From Caldilineae bacterium (GTDB lineage: Bacteria; Chloroflexota; Anaerolineae; Epilineales; Epilineaceae), in the NCBI GenBank assembly GCA_020634625.1, contig JACKBJ010000019.1, positions 1-64,000 on the forward strand: a stretch of DNA of 64,000 nucleotides, read 5' to 3'. Made by a program: the position numbers and the translations under genes. Below the pieces are notes generated by a model. The model ran no database searches, was not told the origin of the DNA, and saw only the letters and a program-made list of their open reading frames with translations. Numbering within the stretch: position 1 is the stretch's first letter; each line of letters starts with the position of its first letter. Of this stretch, positions 41,871 to 50,600 are shown one piece after another.

Positions 41871-43010
41871 ATGCGAAGATCACTCGCGACGTCTAAGTAT
41901 GGCATGGCCTTGGTGCTGGCGACAATGCTGTGTTGGCAAGGCGTTGAAGTTGCACATGCTGGAATTGAAGTGCTTGTCAATGGAGACATTAAGTTCTATG
42001 TCAATCCGGGTGACAACTGCGAACAGTCAGACGCGAGTCATGTGACGGGGTTTAGTCTCAACGTCACAGCCAAGAAAGTAACTGATGCGGCGATTTCAAA
42101 GGCGTTTTCCACGCCCTGCATTACAGTGAATCAGCCCTGCTACTTCGGTGACATGAACTCGCCAGTGATATCCGGAGACTCCGTCACCTGGACCAAGAAC
42201 CCTGCTGGAATTCGAGTGTTCGGTGCAGGGACAGGCTACCACTACGGTTATGATTACTCGCTACCGACGAACACGCCTGACTCTGGTCCGGAGCCAGCGG
42301 AGACTCCTACTCCAGATATCACTCATAGTGTAGCGGGAGTATACTCGTTAGATGGCAGCGCCAAAAAACGAGCTTGTACGCCAGTCTCGCTAACAATTAC
42401 TCCCGGGCACACACTGCTCTCATGGCGCAACATGCTCGTTTCACGTGCCATTGCGGCACCGTTCTCTCAGGAACCTACGAGCGTGCTTGACACGACAGAG
42501 ATTGCCATTACTCCCATCGCATCGTCGAGTGCTGATAATGGCGATGGCATGGCAACAGACGACAACAGTAGTAGTGATGATCGCCCGCGATCGTTCTTTA
42601 TTCTCCGTCGAGTAACTGACCAGGACCTGACGCTCGACCAACTATCTAGAGCGAACACGGAATTTAATGATTGGAAGAACACCAGTATTACGCACGTCGT
42701 GGAAGGGCAGTACTTTCCAAACGACCATCCTCCTCACGTAATATCGATTCCCGTCAATACCCCGTATCACTTCGACGGAATGCGGTGGGCTCAATGGAAG
42801 TGGGAGGTGCTTGAGGTATTGATAGATGCGCCGAGGCTTGACAAAGCCACTTTTGCTTCCAACGAGCAGTGGTCATCTCGGATCTTCATCGCGACCGAGT
42901 CGGCAGGCAAGTCAAGTCAATTGCCTCTCTATCTCACTCTCGCAACGGCGAGTCTACTAGTGCTCGTTCTCGCCCGCATGCGCAACTGGATCGGCGCGAG
43001 CAGAGAGTAG
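41871..43010 (+). CDS. Secreted or membrane-anchored protein of unknown function, island-encoded
   Basis: The protein has 379 residues. ATG 41871 follows GGGAGGGAGAG. A signal peptide is seen at 1-30 (ALVLATMLCWQGVEVAHA). The middle is Ser/Thr/Asp-rich with a short Pro/Thr stretch (ETPTPD) and scattered cysteines (NCEQSD, CITVNQPCYF, ACTPV) that could form disulphides. A C-terminal membrane helix (LPLYLTLATASLLVLVLARMRN) precedes a short basic tail. I recognise no family. The arrangement is of a surface protein anchored by its C-terminus. GC content is ~50%, quite unlike the core genes. It is convergent with the NACHT gene. Confidence 0.75.
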   Translation: MRRSLATSKYGMALVLATMLCWQGVEVAHAGIEVLVNGDIKFYVNPGDNCEQSDASHVTGFSLNVTAKKVTDAAISKAFSTPCITVNQPCYFGDMNSPVISGDSVTWTKNPAGIRVFGAGTGYHYGYDYSLPTNTPDSGPEPAETPTPDITHSVAGVYSLDGSAKKRACTPVSLTITPGHTLLSWRNMLVSRAIAAPFSQEPTSVLDTTEIAITPIASSSADNGDGMATDDNSSSDDRPRSFFILRRVTDQDLTLDQLSRANTEFNDWKNTSITHVVEGQYFPNDHPPHVISIPVNTPYHFDGMRWAQWKWEVLEVLIDAPRLDKATFASNEQWSSRIFIATESAGKSSQLPLYLTLATASLLVLVLARMRNWIGASRE

Positions 43011-43134
43011 CCCAACCGCTTGCGCGATGGAGAGCTCTCGGGTAGCGCGAAGTTGCAGTTGAAGCGGCAAGGGCAACTCGGCATTCGTATGCTTCAACAA
43101 GACGGAGTAGCCCCCCAGCGACGCATGCATCGCC

Positions 43135-46100
43135 TTAGTCGGGAACGGAGTGGCAGAGCCGAAGCCCGGCATCCGAAAACCTGGAACTGGCGTGCACGGT
43201 GTGACGCAAATATATGTGCTGACTCGTGTCGGGAAGTGCCCAAGTGCTTCCGCGCAGACACTGCTGCGTCGTGAAACTGGGGGCGTTTACATTCCGCAGA
43301 TGTGTTCGCTGTACCCACTGTCGAACATTGCCAAGCATATCGACTGCCCCTGCGGCTGAGTCACCTAAAGGGAAGACGCCGATGGGTGACGGTCTTCTCA
43401 AATGTGTCCAACTTCCGCCGATACTTCCTGCTGGCGGTGAGGCAGGGGCCGGATCAGCTAGGCTATTGAGGTGTCCAGCAACTTCCCACTCGATCTCAGT
43501 TGGCAGTCGATACGCCCTGCCGTCTTGAATCGAAAGCCATCTACAGTATGCTTGTGCCTCGAACCATGTTATCCCGACTACCGGCTGGAGTGGGTGATTG
43601 AATTCGTCGACGTTCCAGTACTCAGGGCTTCGGATCTTTTTGTCTGGGGCGTAACGTGCTAGTTCTTCCTCGAACTCAAGATCGTTCAATCGCATCCAGC
43701 GCTTCCACCTGCTGTATACTCGTTCTAGGGCAAGGCCTTCAGACCATTGCCGCTCGAGTAGGGTGGGATCAGCCTGAAACCGTTTGCGCCAAGTGCGTTC
43801 GCGCTCGCGGCCTCCTTCTCCGGTGCCATGACCGCTCCACCACTCTCGCGCTTCGGGCGTGTCCCACCACTGGGGATCTTCATAGCTGCCAGACTCCATG
43901 AAGCAAGCCCATTCGGCGCAGGTTACAGGAAACATGCCGATCTGAAAGCGTTCGAGGCGGACACTGAGATTCGGTTCAGGGCTCGTGATTTCAGAGTCAG
44001 ATGCAAGCACTTGATATCTGCCCGGAGGTATCTCGACCATCGGTGGCTTGATATACGATCCATGCCGACCGACTAGTTTGACTAGTCTCGGATCGCCGAG
44101 CAATCCGAGAGCATCGGCCGCTGCAATGCGGCAACGCAAGTCAGCTAGTGCGTCGCGGCTCCGATCTACAAGTGCGCACTGCAGTTCGGTGCGCAGTAGT
44201 TCAGATATGTGAGCTTCTGGATGTGCTGCACACAGACCGGCTAGCGAAAGATTGACGTGCATGATTCTTCGTACCAGCGACTCGGCATCGGGAGTCATGA
44301 CGGTCGCCATAATGGTTGTCTCTTCCCATCCTGTTGTGGGAAGCGAAGGTAGGGTTTCTGCAGGTGCTAGAGACGCCAACGTTTCTTCCAGACTTGGCTG
44401 TACTTCATCGGCACGCCAACTCGTCGCAACCTCAGCGGGTTCCGGTGTTATGGCAAACTGGCGCGCCGCAAAGAATTCTTGCAGCAACTGATGGTAGAAG
44501 TGCAATTCATCTGATCCGGCATCAAGTTCGAGTACTCCTAAAGACATCCCCGCATCGAGGACCCTTGGCGATTTGACTCGACCCACAATGGCAGTGGCTT
44601 CATCGTAGCCGATGCGTACTTGGGAGCCTGTAGCGGAGCCGTGGACGCGCTGCATCGAGAACGCGAGATGTGCGATTGTGCTCAGGAGACTCCCGGCCGA
44701 CGGTAACTCCCAGGGTGTCTTCCAGTGGGTTGCGGTCAGGATGCGTCGGCGATCGCGCTCGGGAACCAGATCCTCGTCTTCGAGCAGCGGGTTTTCAGTC
44801 TCGAGTTCTCGCTTGAGTGCATTTCTTACGAAGCCAGCGAAGAGACCAACGCTGCCTCGTGGAGCTGTTCCGGTCTCGATGATCTGTTCAACGAGTAGCT
44901 TGAGCATGTATGGCGTTCGAAGAGCGCCCAGACGAGAGCGGTCAGCAATGAGGTCGGACCACACTCGCGCGGCTATGTCGGCGCGAAGATGGCTGTCAAG
45001 GAATGCGCGCATGCGATGCTCATCCATCGCCTCGATCCGGGCTTGCGGCACTCTTAGAGTCTCGGACGATAGTGGCGCGCTGTAGTCCAGGCTGCGGCAC
45101 GAGATGACAATGGTGTTGCCCGGATGATGGAGGTGCAGTTGTTGTATGAAACTGCGCCAGGCGCGGACACGCTGATGATAGGTGTCTGGATAGTCGTGAG
45201 GCATTTCGTTTAGAGCATCTAGGAGCAGAAGCATGCGGCGCTGCGCAAACAAACGTTCTAGCGGCGGCAAATCTGGATGGCGCTCTGCCCATAGCGCGGT
45301 GAGCCAGGATCTCGGGTCAGGCGGATCGGCGCCAGGTCGAGTACTGCGGTAGCTGTTCAGCGGTACGAACAGCGTGATGGGCACCTCATCGCCGGCAAGC
45401 CCACGCGCGGCTGTATCCATCTCGAGTTGTCGCAGAAGAGTGCTCTTGCCGGAACCTGGAGCGCCTAGGACGACCAAAGCATTATCATCGATAGACTTCA
45501 GGAGTTCGCCGAGCGAGTCGAATTGTCTGTCGTCTTGCCGCCATCCGAGTTCCTCGCCGTGATCAATGAGCAGGCTCAGGCGAACGAACCGCAAGTCCAA
45601 CTGGTAACGTGGCTGCTGCCAGCGTTCGAGGCAATCGCGTCGATACGTTTCCAGCGGTAGCCGTTCGGGCTCGAGTGCTTGTAACTGGCGGGCGGCGACC
45701 GCCTCCCGACGATTGATCTCGTCCGTCAGTAGCACGCGTCCTTTGCCTCTACGGCGATCGAACGTGTTGCGACTTGTGCTAGCCGAATCGGCGACTTCGT
45801 CCGCAAGGCGACCCGCCGGTGAGAGGTCGTAGTGAAACAGTGCGCTCCACGATTCGCGTTCTGCGTTGCCAGCGGCGAAGTCTGCTCGAAGGCAGGCGTC
45901 GAGCGGTGCGTTCTGGTCGACGGTGGCATCGGCGCGCTCGATCCTCCGGCAATCGAGCAGATTGGCATAGACGATCGCCTGGATCAACTCCGCCAGCGCC
46001 TGGGCTCGCCCGATTCTGTTTCCCGACGCGCGCACGCGCAATGACACGCATGCCAGTGCGGTGAGTGGATCCTTGGCGTCAATCTGCCCAGTGCTCAGCG

Positions 46101-46149
46101 ACTTGAGTGTGCGTTTGACCTGCGCCGCATCGATCGGTTTGTTCGTCAC
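43135..46149 (-). CDS. NACHT-type STAND NTPase with C-terminal FGE-like domain
   Basis: The protein has 1004 residues and starts at GTG 46149, six bases after GGAGG. Residues 1-180 are helical with an HTH-like stretch near 110-150. The NACHT module has P-loop GAPGSGKST (229-237), Walker B LLLLDALNEMP (307-317), TIVISCRSLDYS and the later FYHQLLQEFFAARQ. Residues ~700-1004 match the formylglycine-generating/sulfatase-modifying family (VEIPPGRYQV, FQIGMFPVTCAEWACFMESG, PVVGITWFEAQAYCRWLS, YRLPTEIEWEVA, terminal CLRGSTWALPDTSQHIYLRH). The two catalytic cysteines of FGE in the final block are absent, so this domain probably binds a ligand rather than oxidising cysteine. STAND proteins of this design act in anti-phage or programmed-death systems. 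That role is inferred here. Confidence 0.9.
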   Translation of the reverse strand: MTNKPIDAAQVKRTLKSLSTGQIDAKDPLTALACVSLRVRASGNRIGRAQALAELIQAIVYANLLDCRRIERADATVDQNAPLDACLRADFAAGNAERESWSALFHYDLSPAGRLADEVADSASTSRNTFDRRRGKGRVLLTDEINRREAVAARQLQALEPERLPLETYRRDCLERWQQPRYQLDLRFVRLSLLIDHGEELGWRQDDRQFDSLGELLKSIDDNALVVLGAPGSGKSTLLRQLEMDTAARGLAGDEVPITLFVPLNSYRSTRPGADPPDPRSWLTALWAERHPDLPPLERLFAQRRMLLLLDALNEMPHDYPDTYHQRVRAWRSFIQQLHLHHPGNTIVISCRSLDYSAPLSSETLRVPQARIEAMDEHRMRAFLDSHLRADIAARVWSDLIADRSRLGALRTPYMLKLLVEQIIETGTAPRGSVGLFAGFVRNALKRELETENPLLEDEDLVPERDRRRILTATHWKTPWELPSAGSLLSTIAHLAFSMQRVHGSATGSQVRIGYDEATAIVGRVKSPRVLDAGMSLGVLELDAGSDELHFYHQLLQEFFAARQFAITPEPAEVATSWRADEVQPSLEETLASLAPAETLPSLPTTGWEETTIMATVMTPDAESLVRRIMHVNLSLAGLCAAHPEAHISELLRTELQCALVDRSRDALADLRCRIAAADALGLLGDPRLVKLVGRHGSYIKPPMVEIPPGRYQVLASDSEITSPEPNLSVRLERFQIGMFPVTCAEWACFMESGSYEDPQWWDTPEAREWWSGHGTGEGGRERERTWRKRFQADPTLLERQWSEGLALERVYSRWKRWMRLNDLEFEEELARYAPDKKIRSPEYWNVDEFNHPLQPVVGITWFEAQAYCRWLSIQDGRAYRLPTEIEWEVAGHLNSLADPAPASPPAGSIGGSWTHLRRPSPIGVFPLGDSAAGAVDMLGNVRQWVQRTHLRNVNAPSFTTQQCLRGSTWALPDTSQHIYLRHTVHASSRFSDAGLRLCHSVPD

Positions 46150-46188
46150 GACGTGCCTCCATTGGGGAGTGGCCGATCGGTTCTCACG

Positions 46189-46229
46189 ATACTACGGTCG
46201 TCAAGTCGGTGGTGTGACGTGAGTCACAC
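46189..46229 (-). promoter_or_regulatory. NACHT gene promoter with CRP-type palindrome
   Basis: TGTGA-CGTGAG-TCACA (46213-46228, extended arms GTGTGA/TCACAC) exactly matches the CRP/cAMP-receptor consensus TGTGA-N6-TCACA. On the minus strand, TAGTAT at 46194-46189 can serve as -10, with the -35 position falling in the palindrome. If transcription starts near 46181, the site is centred at about -40, the class II CRP activation position. It lies in the spacer between the NACHT gene and the divergent cyclase gene. Confidence 0.6.
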
Positions 46230-46273
46230 ATCGACTACGGCGTGGCTCACGACGGGGTTGCGGTCATTTCGTG

Positions 46274-46291
46274 CTCAATCGTGCGATTGAG
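46274..46291. promoter_or_regulatory. Second palindrome upstream of the cyclase gene
   Basis: CTCAATCG-TG-CGATTGAG is a perfect 18-bp palindrome, 104 bp upstream of the cyclase ATG. It does not resemble the CRP-type site and is probably for another regulator. No clear cyclase promoter is visible. Confidence 0.5.
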
Positions 46292-46395
46292 GAAATCTTG
46301 GTGAAAGGCTGAGGAGAATCGCGAGGAGTCGGCGGCCCCCCGGCGTAGATTGTCACCAGATGGGAATGACATGACGCTGATGAAAGGAGCCAGCC

Positions 46396-47319
46396 ATGAA
46401 CGCCAAGACGTGGAACAAGCCGAACCAGCCCAACTGCCCGATCGAAACCGCCCGCCAGCTCGCCGCGCAGCCGGCGACGAGCCCGAAGCACCTGATGGAG
46501 GAGCTGACCTTCATGGTCACCGACATCCGCAATAGCACCGCTGACTGGGCGATCCGGCCCGCCGAGACGTATCGGGCGCTGGTGGCGCACGACCGGATCA
46601 TGGTCGCCGCGGTCGAGTCGCGCGGTGGGCGGGTCTTCAACATTGTCGGCGACGCGGTGTTGGCGGCCTTCGAGCGGTCGACGGATGCGCTGGCGGCGGC
46701 GCTAGCGGCGCAGCACGCACTGCGGGTGCGTGACCAGCGGGTGGCCGAGGGCGAGCTGCAGCTGGCCGATCGGGTCTGCATCGGCCTGCACACCGGGACG
46801 GTCTACCGGCTCGGCGACGACTACCGTGGCCTGGAGCTGTGTCGCGTCGCGCGGATCGTGCACGAGGGCAAGGGTGGCGAGATCCTGGCCTCGAGCCGAG
46901 TGGCTGCCCAGCTGCGCGAGCAGCTGCCGGAGGGATGTCGGCTGCGGGATCGTGGCTACGCCTACCTGCAGGGCATCCGGGGCGCAGAGCGGCTCTTCCG
47001 GGTGGAGGCCGATCCGCTGGTTGCCTACGCGGCACCGGCCGCGCCGCTGCCGGGGCCCTGGGGGTTGCGACTGCGCCGTCTGGCCATTCAGGGCCTGGCC
47101 CTGGCCAGCCTGCTGATGGTCGAGCCGGTCTCGGCGACGGGGCCGGACCACGATCCGGTCGACCCGCCGCCGCCGAGCGCCACCGCCTGCCCGATGGAGA
47201 CGCCGGAGCCCTGGCGCTTCGACCCGGTGCCCCCGCTGCAGGGAGAGCGGCGCTCGGAGCCGGACGGTGGGGTGGATGCGGAGCGGGTCGGGCCGATGTC
47301 GGGCACCCGCGACGGCTAG
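46396..47319 (+). CDS. Class III nucleotide cyclase domain protein
   Basis: This 307-residue protein has a single class III cyclase domain at ~33-205. The metal-binding aspartates are kept (Asp43 in MVTDIRNST; Asp86 in NIVGDAVLAAF), as are Asp142 (adenine contact) and Arg153. The canonical lysine four residues before the second metal Asp is Asn82, and the usual Asn of VNxAAR is Cys149. The family makes cAMP or cGMP; these changes leave product and activity uncertain. Residues ~220-245 are a hydrophobic segment followed by a Pro-rich tail, perhaps a weak membrane anchor. AAAGGAG precedes the ATG. It diverges from the NACHT gene across a CRP-type site. Confidence 0.88.
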   Translation: MNAKTWNKPNQPNCPIETARQLAAQPATSPKHLMEELTFMVTDIRNSTADWAIRPAETYRALVAHDRIMVAAVESRGGRVFNIVGDAVLAAFERSTDALAAALAAQHALRVRDQRVAEGELQLADRVCIGLHTGTVYRLGDDYRGLELCRVARIVHEGKGGEILASSRVAAQLREQLPEGCRLRDRGYAYLQGIRGAERLFRVEADPLVAYAAPAAPLPGPWGLRLRRLAIQGLALASLLMVEPVSATGPDHDPVDPPPPSATACPMETPEPWRFDPVPPLQGERRSEPDGGVDAERVGPMSGTRDG

Positions 47320-47405
47320 ACGCCGCGATGTGAAGGCCGTCGCGGGTGCTGGGCAAGGCCGAGGCGCAAAGCGGTCTGCCGGGCCCGCAACCGGAACGAA
47401 TGGCT

Positions 47406-47530
47406 TGAACGCGACAGCTGAACGTAGCGTTGAACCGAACGAATGACGGATTGATGAACGGTCTGCTGTACGGGACGATGAACGGGACGATGAACTTCGA
47501 GATGAACGTCGTGATGAACGGGTCGATGAC
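47406..47530. repeat. 12-bp tandem-like array of TGAAC units
   Basis: TGAAC or TGAC occurs at 47406, 47419, 47431, 47444, 47455, 47479, 47491, 47503, 47515 and 47527. The interval is 12 bp or close to it, with one degenerate unit near 47467. The unit is about GATGAACGnnnn. Regular spacing near one helical turn would place bound proteins on a slowly rotating face. Confidence 0.65.
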
Positions 47531-47618
47531 GGAGCGGGGCGTTGAAGGGTCGACCTCCGACCCAGGGCCGGTCGGTGGACGACCGATCCGAACGAGGCGG
47601 TCGCAAGCTCCACGACGA

Positions 47619-47647
47619 GGGGCCCCGCGCTTCTGGCGCGGGGCCCC
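47619..47647. terminator. Hairpin between cyclase and S8 peptidase genes
   Basis: GGGGCCCCGCGC (47619-47630) and its exact complement (47636-47647) form a 12-bp stem around TTCTG. It can act for both converging genes. No U-tract is present. Confidence 0.65.
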
Positions 47648-47695
47648 CGTCAGGTTCGATGATCTTCGTTTCTCGGCCGGCCTCGTCGGTTGGCG

Positions 47696-50600
47696 CTAGC
47701 GGTTCGTGCCGGCTCGGACGGTGACGCGCACAGGCGCCGCCTCCCCCGGTACCGGCACCAACGTCACGCCGACCGGCCCCCGCGCCTCGGCGGCCGCCCG
47801 ACTGCCGTAGCCGTGCGCGAAGCCCAGCGTGCGCGCCACCGGCCGGCCGCCCAGGTCGATCGTCTCGACCCGGCCGTCGCCCCAGTCGATGCGCGCCTCG
47901 GACAGGCGGATCGGCTCGGCCGCGTTGCCCAGGTCGATGCGCAGCTGCGTGCGGCCGGTCGCGTCGACGACGAGCTGGCCGGCCGCCGTCAGGTTCTTGG
48001 CCAGGAAGTTGAAGGCGTCGCCCAGCAGCTGCGTGCGGCTGGCGCTGCCCTCGCCGGCCTGGCCGACGCCCTCGAGGCCGAAGCCCCAGTACATGGCGTT
48101 CCAGGCCACCTCGGCCTCCGGGTGCTGCTTGCCGGCCACGTAGGTGCCGACCACGTTGAGCGTGTCGGTCAGGCCCATCGTGGTGCTGATGGTGACCGGA
48201 TAGCTCCACAGCGGCTTGGCGATCGAGGCCGGGCGCGACATCAGCATGCCGTCGACCACGTCGCTCAGGCCCGAGGTCGAGGCCGCCGGCGCCTGGTACT
48301 CGCCGAGAACGCCGCCGGAGTTGAACAGGTACTGGTTGCCGGCCGCGCCGTCCTTGGCCAGGCCGCCGGTCGAGATGTCCAGCGCGTAGTCGAAGGGCCC
48401 CTCGGCCTCCGGATGCCGCTCGAGCCGCACCGCCATCTCGGGCCGGTCCGGCGCCATCGGGTAAGGCAGCAGCAGCCGGTTCGACAGCGTCGCCGTGTAG
48501 CCCGGCGTGTAGCCGGCGAAGTAGCGCGCGATGCGCATCTCGCAGCCGCCGTTCTGGCTCGGCCCGAGCCAACGGTGCGGCCAGGTGTCGGGGTAGGCTG
48601 CCTTGGCCGCCGGCGTGTCGGGCAGCGGGGCCACGACGCCGTTGCTCAGGTAGCCCCACCAGCCCTGGGTGCCCTGGCCGGCGATCAGCAGGTTGCCGCC
48701 GCCCAGCAGGTAGTTCTGGTACTGGTACTGGCCGGCCAGCGCCTTCTGCAGGCTCACCTGGCTCTCGTTGGTGTTCAGGATCACCAGGTCGTGGCGGTAC
48801 ATCGCCTCGTAGGTCGGGTGCTGGCTCTGGGCGACGCCCTCGGCATGCTCGCCGTTCTCGCCCATGCCCCAGACCGCGTAGCGGAGGCCCAGCTCGTCGA
48901 GCGCGTCGGTGTAGTAGCGCGTGTAGTCCTCGGTCTCGCCGTAGGTCCAGTCGACGATCAGCACGTCGGCGCGGTCCTCGGGGATGTCGACGTAGGCGTA
49001 GTAGACCAGGCGCAGCGTGCGCAGGTCCTCGTCCTCCCCCGTGGGCGGATCGGCCTGGTCCGGGGCATCGGCGGCATCGCCGGATGCCAAGCCGGCCGCG
49101 CTGGGCGCCACGCCGAGCTCGGCGCCGTTGACCAGGGCCGGCAGGAAGATGCCCTCGGGGCCCGGCGCGCGCTGCGTGAGCCGGATGTCGCCCCAGTGCT
49201 CGTGCTCGCCGACGTCCATGGTGTCGATGCTGACGGTGAAGGAACCGACCTCGCCCGGCTCCAGGCGCAGACTATCGGGCTCGAAGGCGATGGCCGCGTC
49301 GCCGGCGCCGGGCGCCAGCGACAGGTCCCAGACGATCGTCTCCGGCGAATCGCTCTCGACCAGGATCTCGATCGTGTCCGAGTCGCCTGCCTGCAGCGCG
49401 CCGAAGCTGGCCTTGGGCGGGTACAGGAAGGCGCGCGGGTCGTGCGCATCGGCCAGGTTGACCCGGCCCGGGCCGCCCATGGTCGGGTCGGCCGGCTCGA
49501 GGTCGCCATCGACGATCGTCGGCAGGCTGGTGTTGATCAGCGCGCTGCGCAGCTGCTCGACCGTCCAACCGGGATGCATCGAGCGTAGCAGGCCGGCCGA
49601 GCCGGTGATGTGCGGCGCCGACATCGAGGTGCCGCTGTAGGCCGGCCAGGTGGCGATGGTCGGCGGGTTGGTCGCGTCCTGGGGGTTCTCGTCGCCCAGC
49701 ACGCTCGAGATGATGTTGGTGCCCGGCGCCGAGATGTCGGGCTTGAGGGTCCAGTCCAGGCCCGGGCCGCGGCTCGAGCTGCCGGCCAGGATGTCGCCGA
49801 TGCCCTTGTAGTCGCGGATCTGCTGGACGTTCAGCGTCACGTCCAGGCTCTCGCCCGCCTCCAGCAACGCCAGCAGCTCGGCGCCGCCGTTGGCGCCGAC
49901 GAACAGGCCGGGGATCGGGAAGTTGCCCGCCACGGTCACCCCGTCCGGGCGGTCCAGCAGCAACAGCACCATCGCCTTGGCGCCGCTGGCCGACATCGTC
50001 GACAGACGGCTGGCGTAGTTGCAGCCGCCGACCAGGCTCGCGCCGGGCGTGAAGTAGACACCGACCGCGATCTTGCCCGCGACGGCCGGGTTGGCCGAGC
50101 AGCCGCCGTTCGTGTCCAGCGCCAGCGTGCCGGTGACCGGCGCCGAGGGCGTGCCGATGGCCGAGCCCAACAGGCTGAGCACCGGATCCGGCAGGTCCGT
50201 CTGCTCGAAGGTGATCGGGATGCCCAGGCGGCCGATGGAGCTGGTGTTGCCGACCACCATCAGGTCCTCGCTGTACTTCCAACCACCCGAGAGCGAGGTG
50301 CGGCCGTTGCCACCGGCGTTGCCGGCCGAGCCGACCACCAGGATGCCCGCGTCGGCCGCGCCGCTCATGGCCACGCTGACCGGGTGGGTCTCGGGGCGAT
50401 CGGTCAGCCAGGTCACGGTGCCCAGCGAGAGGTTGACCGCGTCGATCTCCTCGACCGCCATCATCTCGAAGGCCGCGATCATCTCCGGCGTCTCGCCGAA
50501 GACCGGATAGGTGAACAGCCAGGCGTTGGGCGCGACGCCGCCCATCTCGACCTCGACGCCCGGCGCGATCGCGTAGCTGCCGTAGCGGCCCGAGATGGTG

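Larger units (their letters stand above)
41800..46300. other. Lower-GC accessory island
   Basis: Base composition falls from about 70% to roughly 50-60% GC between the end of the binding-protein gene and the cyclase gene. Sampled 60-base lines gave about 52% in the secreted-protein gene and 60% in the NACHT gene. Codon use becomes AT-tolerant (ATA, TTA, AGA-type codons). No integrase, transposase, tRNA or flanking direct repeat was found. The island holds two convergent genes with a 124-bp gap (43011-43134) that contains inverted repeats but no clear terminator. Confidence 0.7.
47320..47695. other. Convergent intergenic region (376 bp)
   Basis: This region lies between the cyclase stop and the end of the first S8 peptidase gene. 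It contains a 12-bp periodic repeat array (47406-47530) and a strong hairpin (47619-47647). No real gene is seen; the frame over the array would give an M-N-x-x tetrapeptide repeat without a credible ribosome-binding site. Confidence 0.6.

Noticed and set aside
43010..43134. Possible integron attC site after the secreted-protein gene (GCCCAAC at the stop codon, internal inverted repeats GTTGAAGC/GCTTCAAC)
   Set aside because: No matching GTTRRRY core closes the site within 150 bp, the internal repeats overlap in the wrong order for an attC fold, and no integrase or other cassette is present.
43135..43300. Variable region of a diversity-generating retroelement at the end of the FGE-like domain
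   Set aside because: No reverse transcriptase, accessory gene or template repeat was seen in the window. Kept only as a check in the NACHT finding.
41800..46300. Prophage or transposon origin of the low-GC island
   Set aside because: No phage structural, integrase or transposase gene and no flanking repeats were found. Only composition supports acquisition.
46396..47319. Classical Pycsar or CBASS system
   Set aside because: No Pycsar or CBASS effector (TIR, TM or cyclic-nucleotide-sensing protein) is adjacent; the neighbour is a NACHT protein, so only a loose parallel remains.
47430..47699. Small gene encoding an M-N-x-x repeat peptide
   Set aside because: It follows the 12-bp repeat array, has no ribosome-binding site, and runs across a strong hairpin and into the 3' end of the S8 gene.
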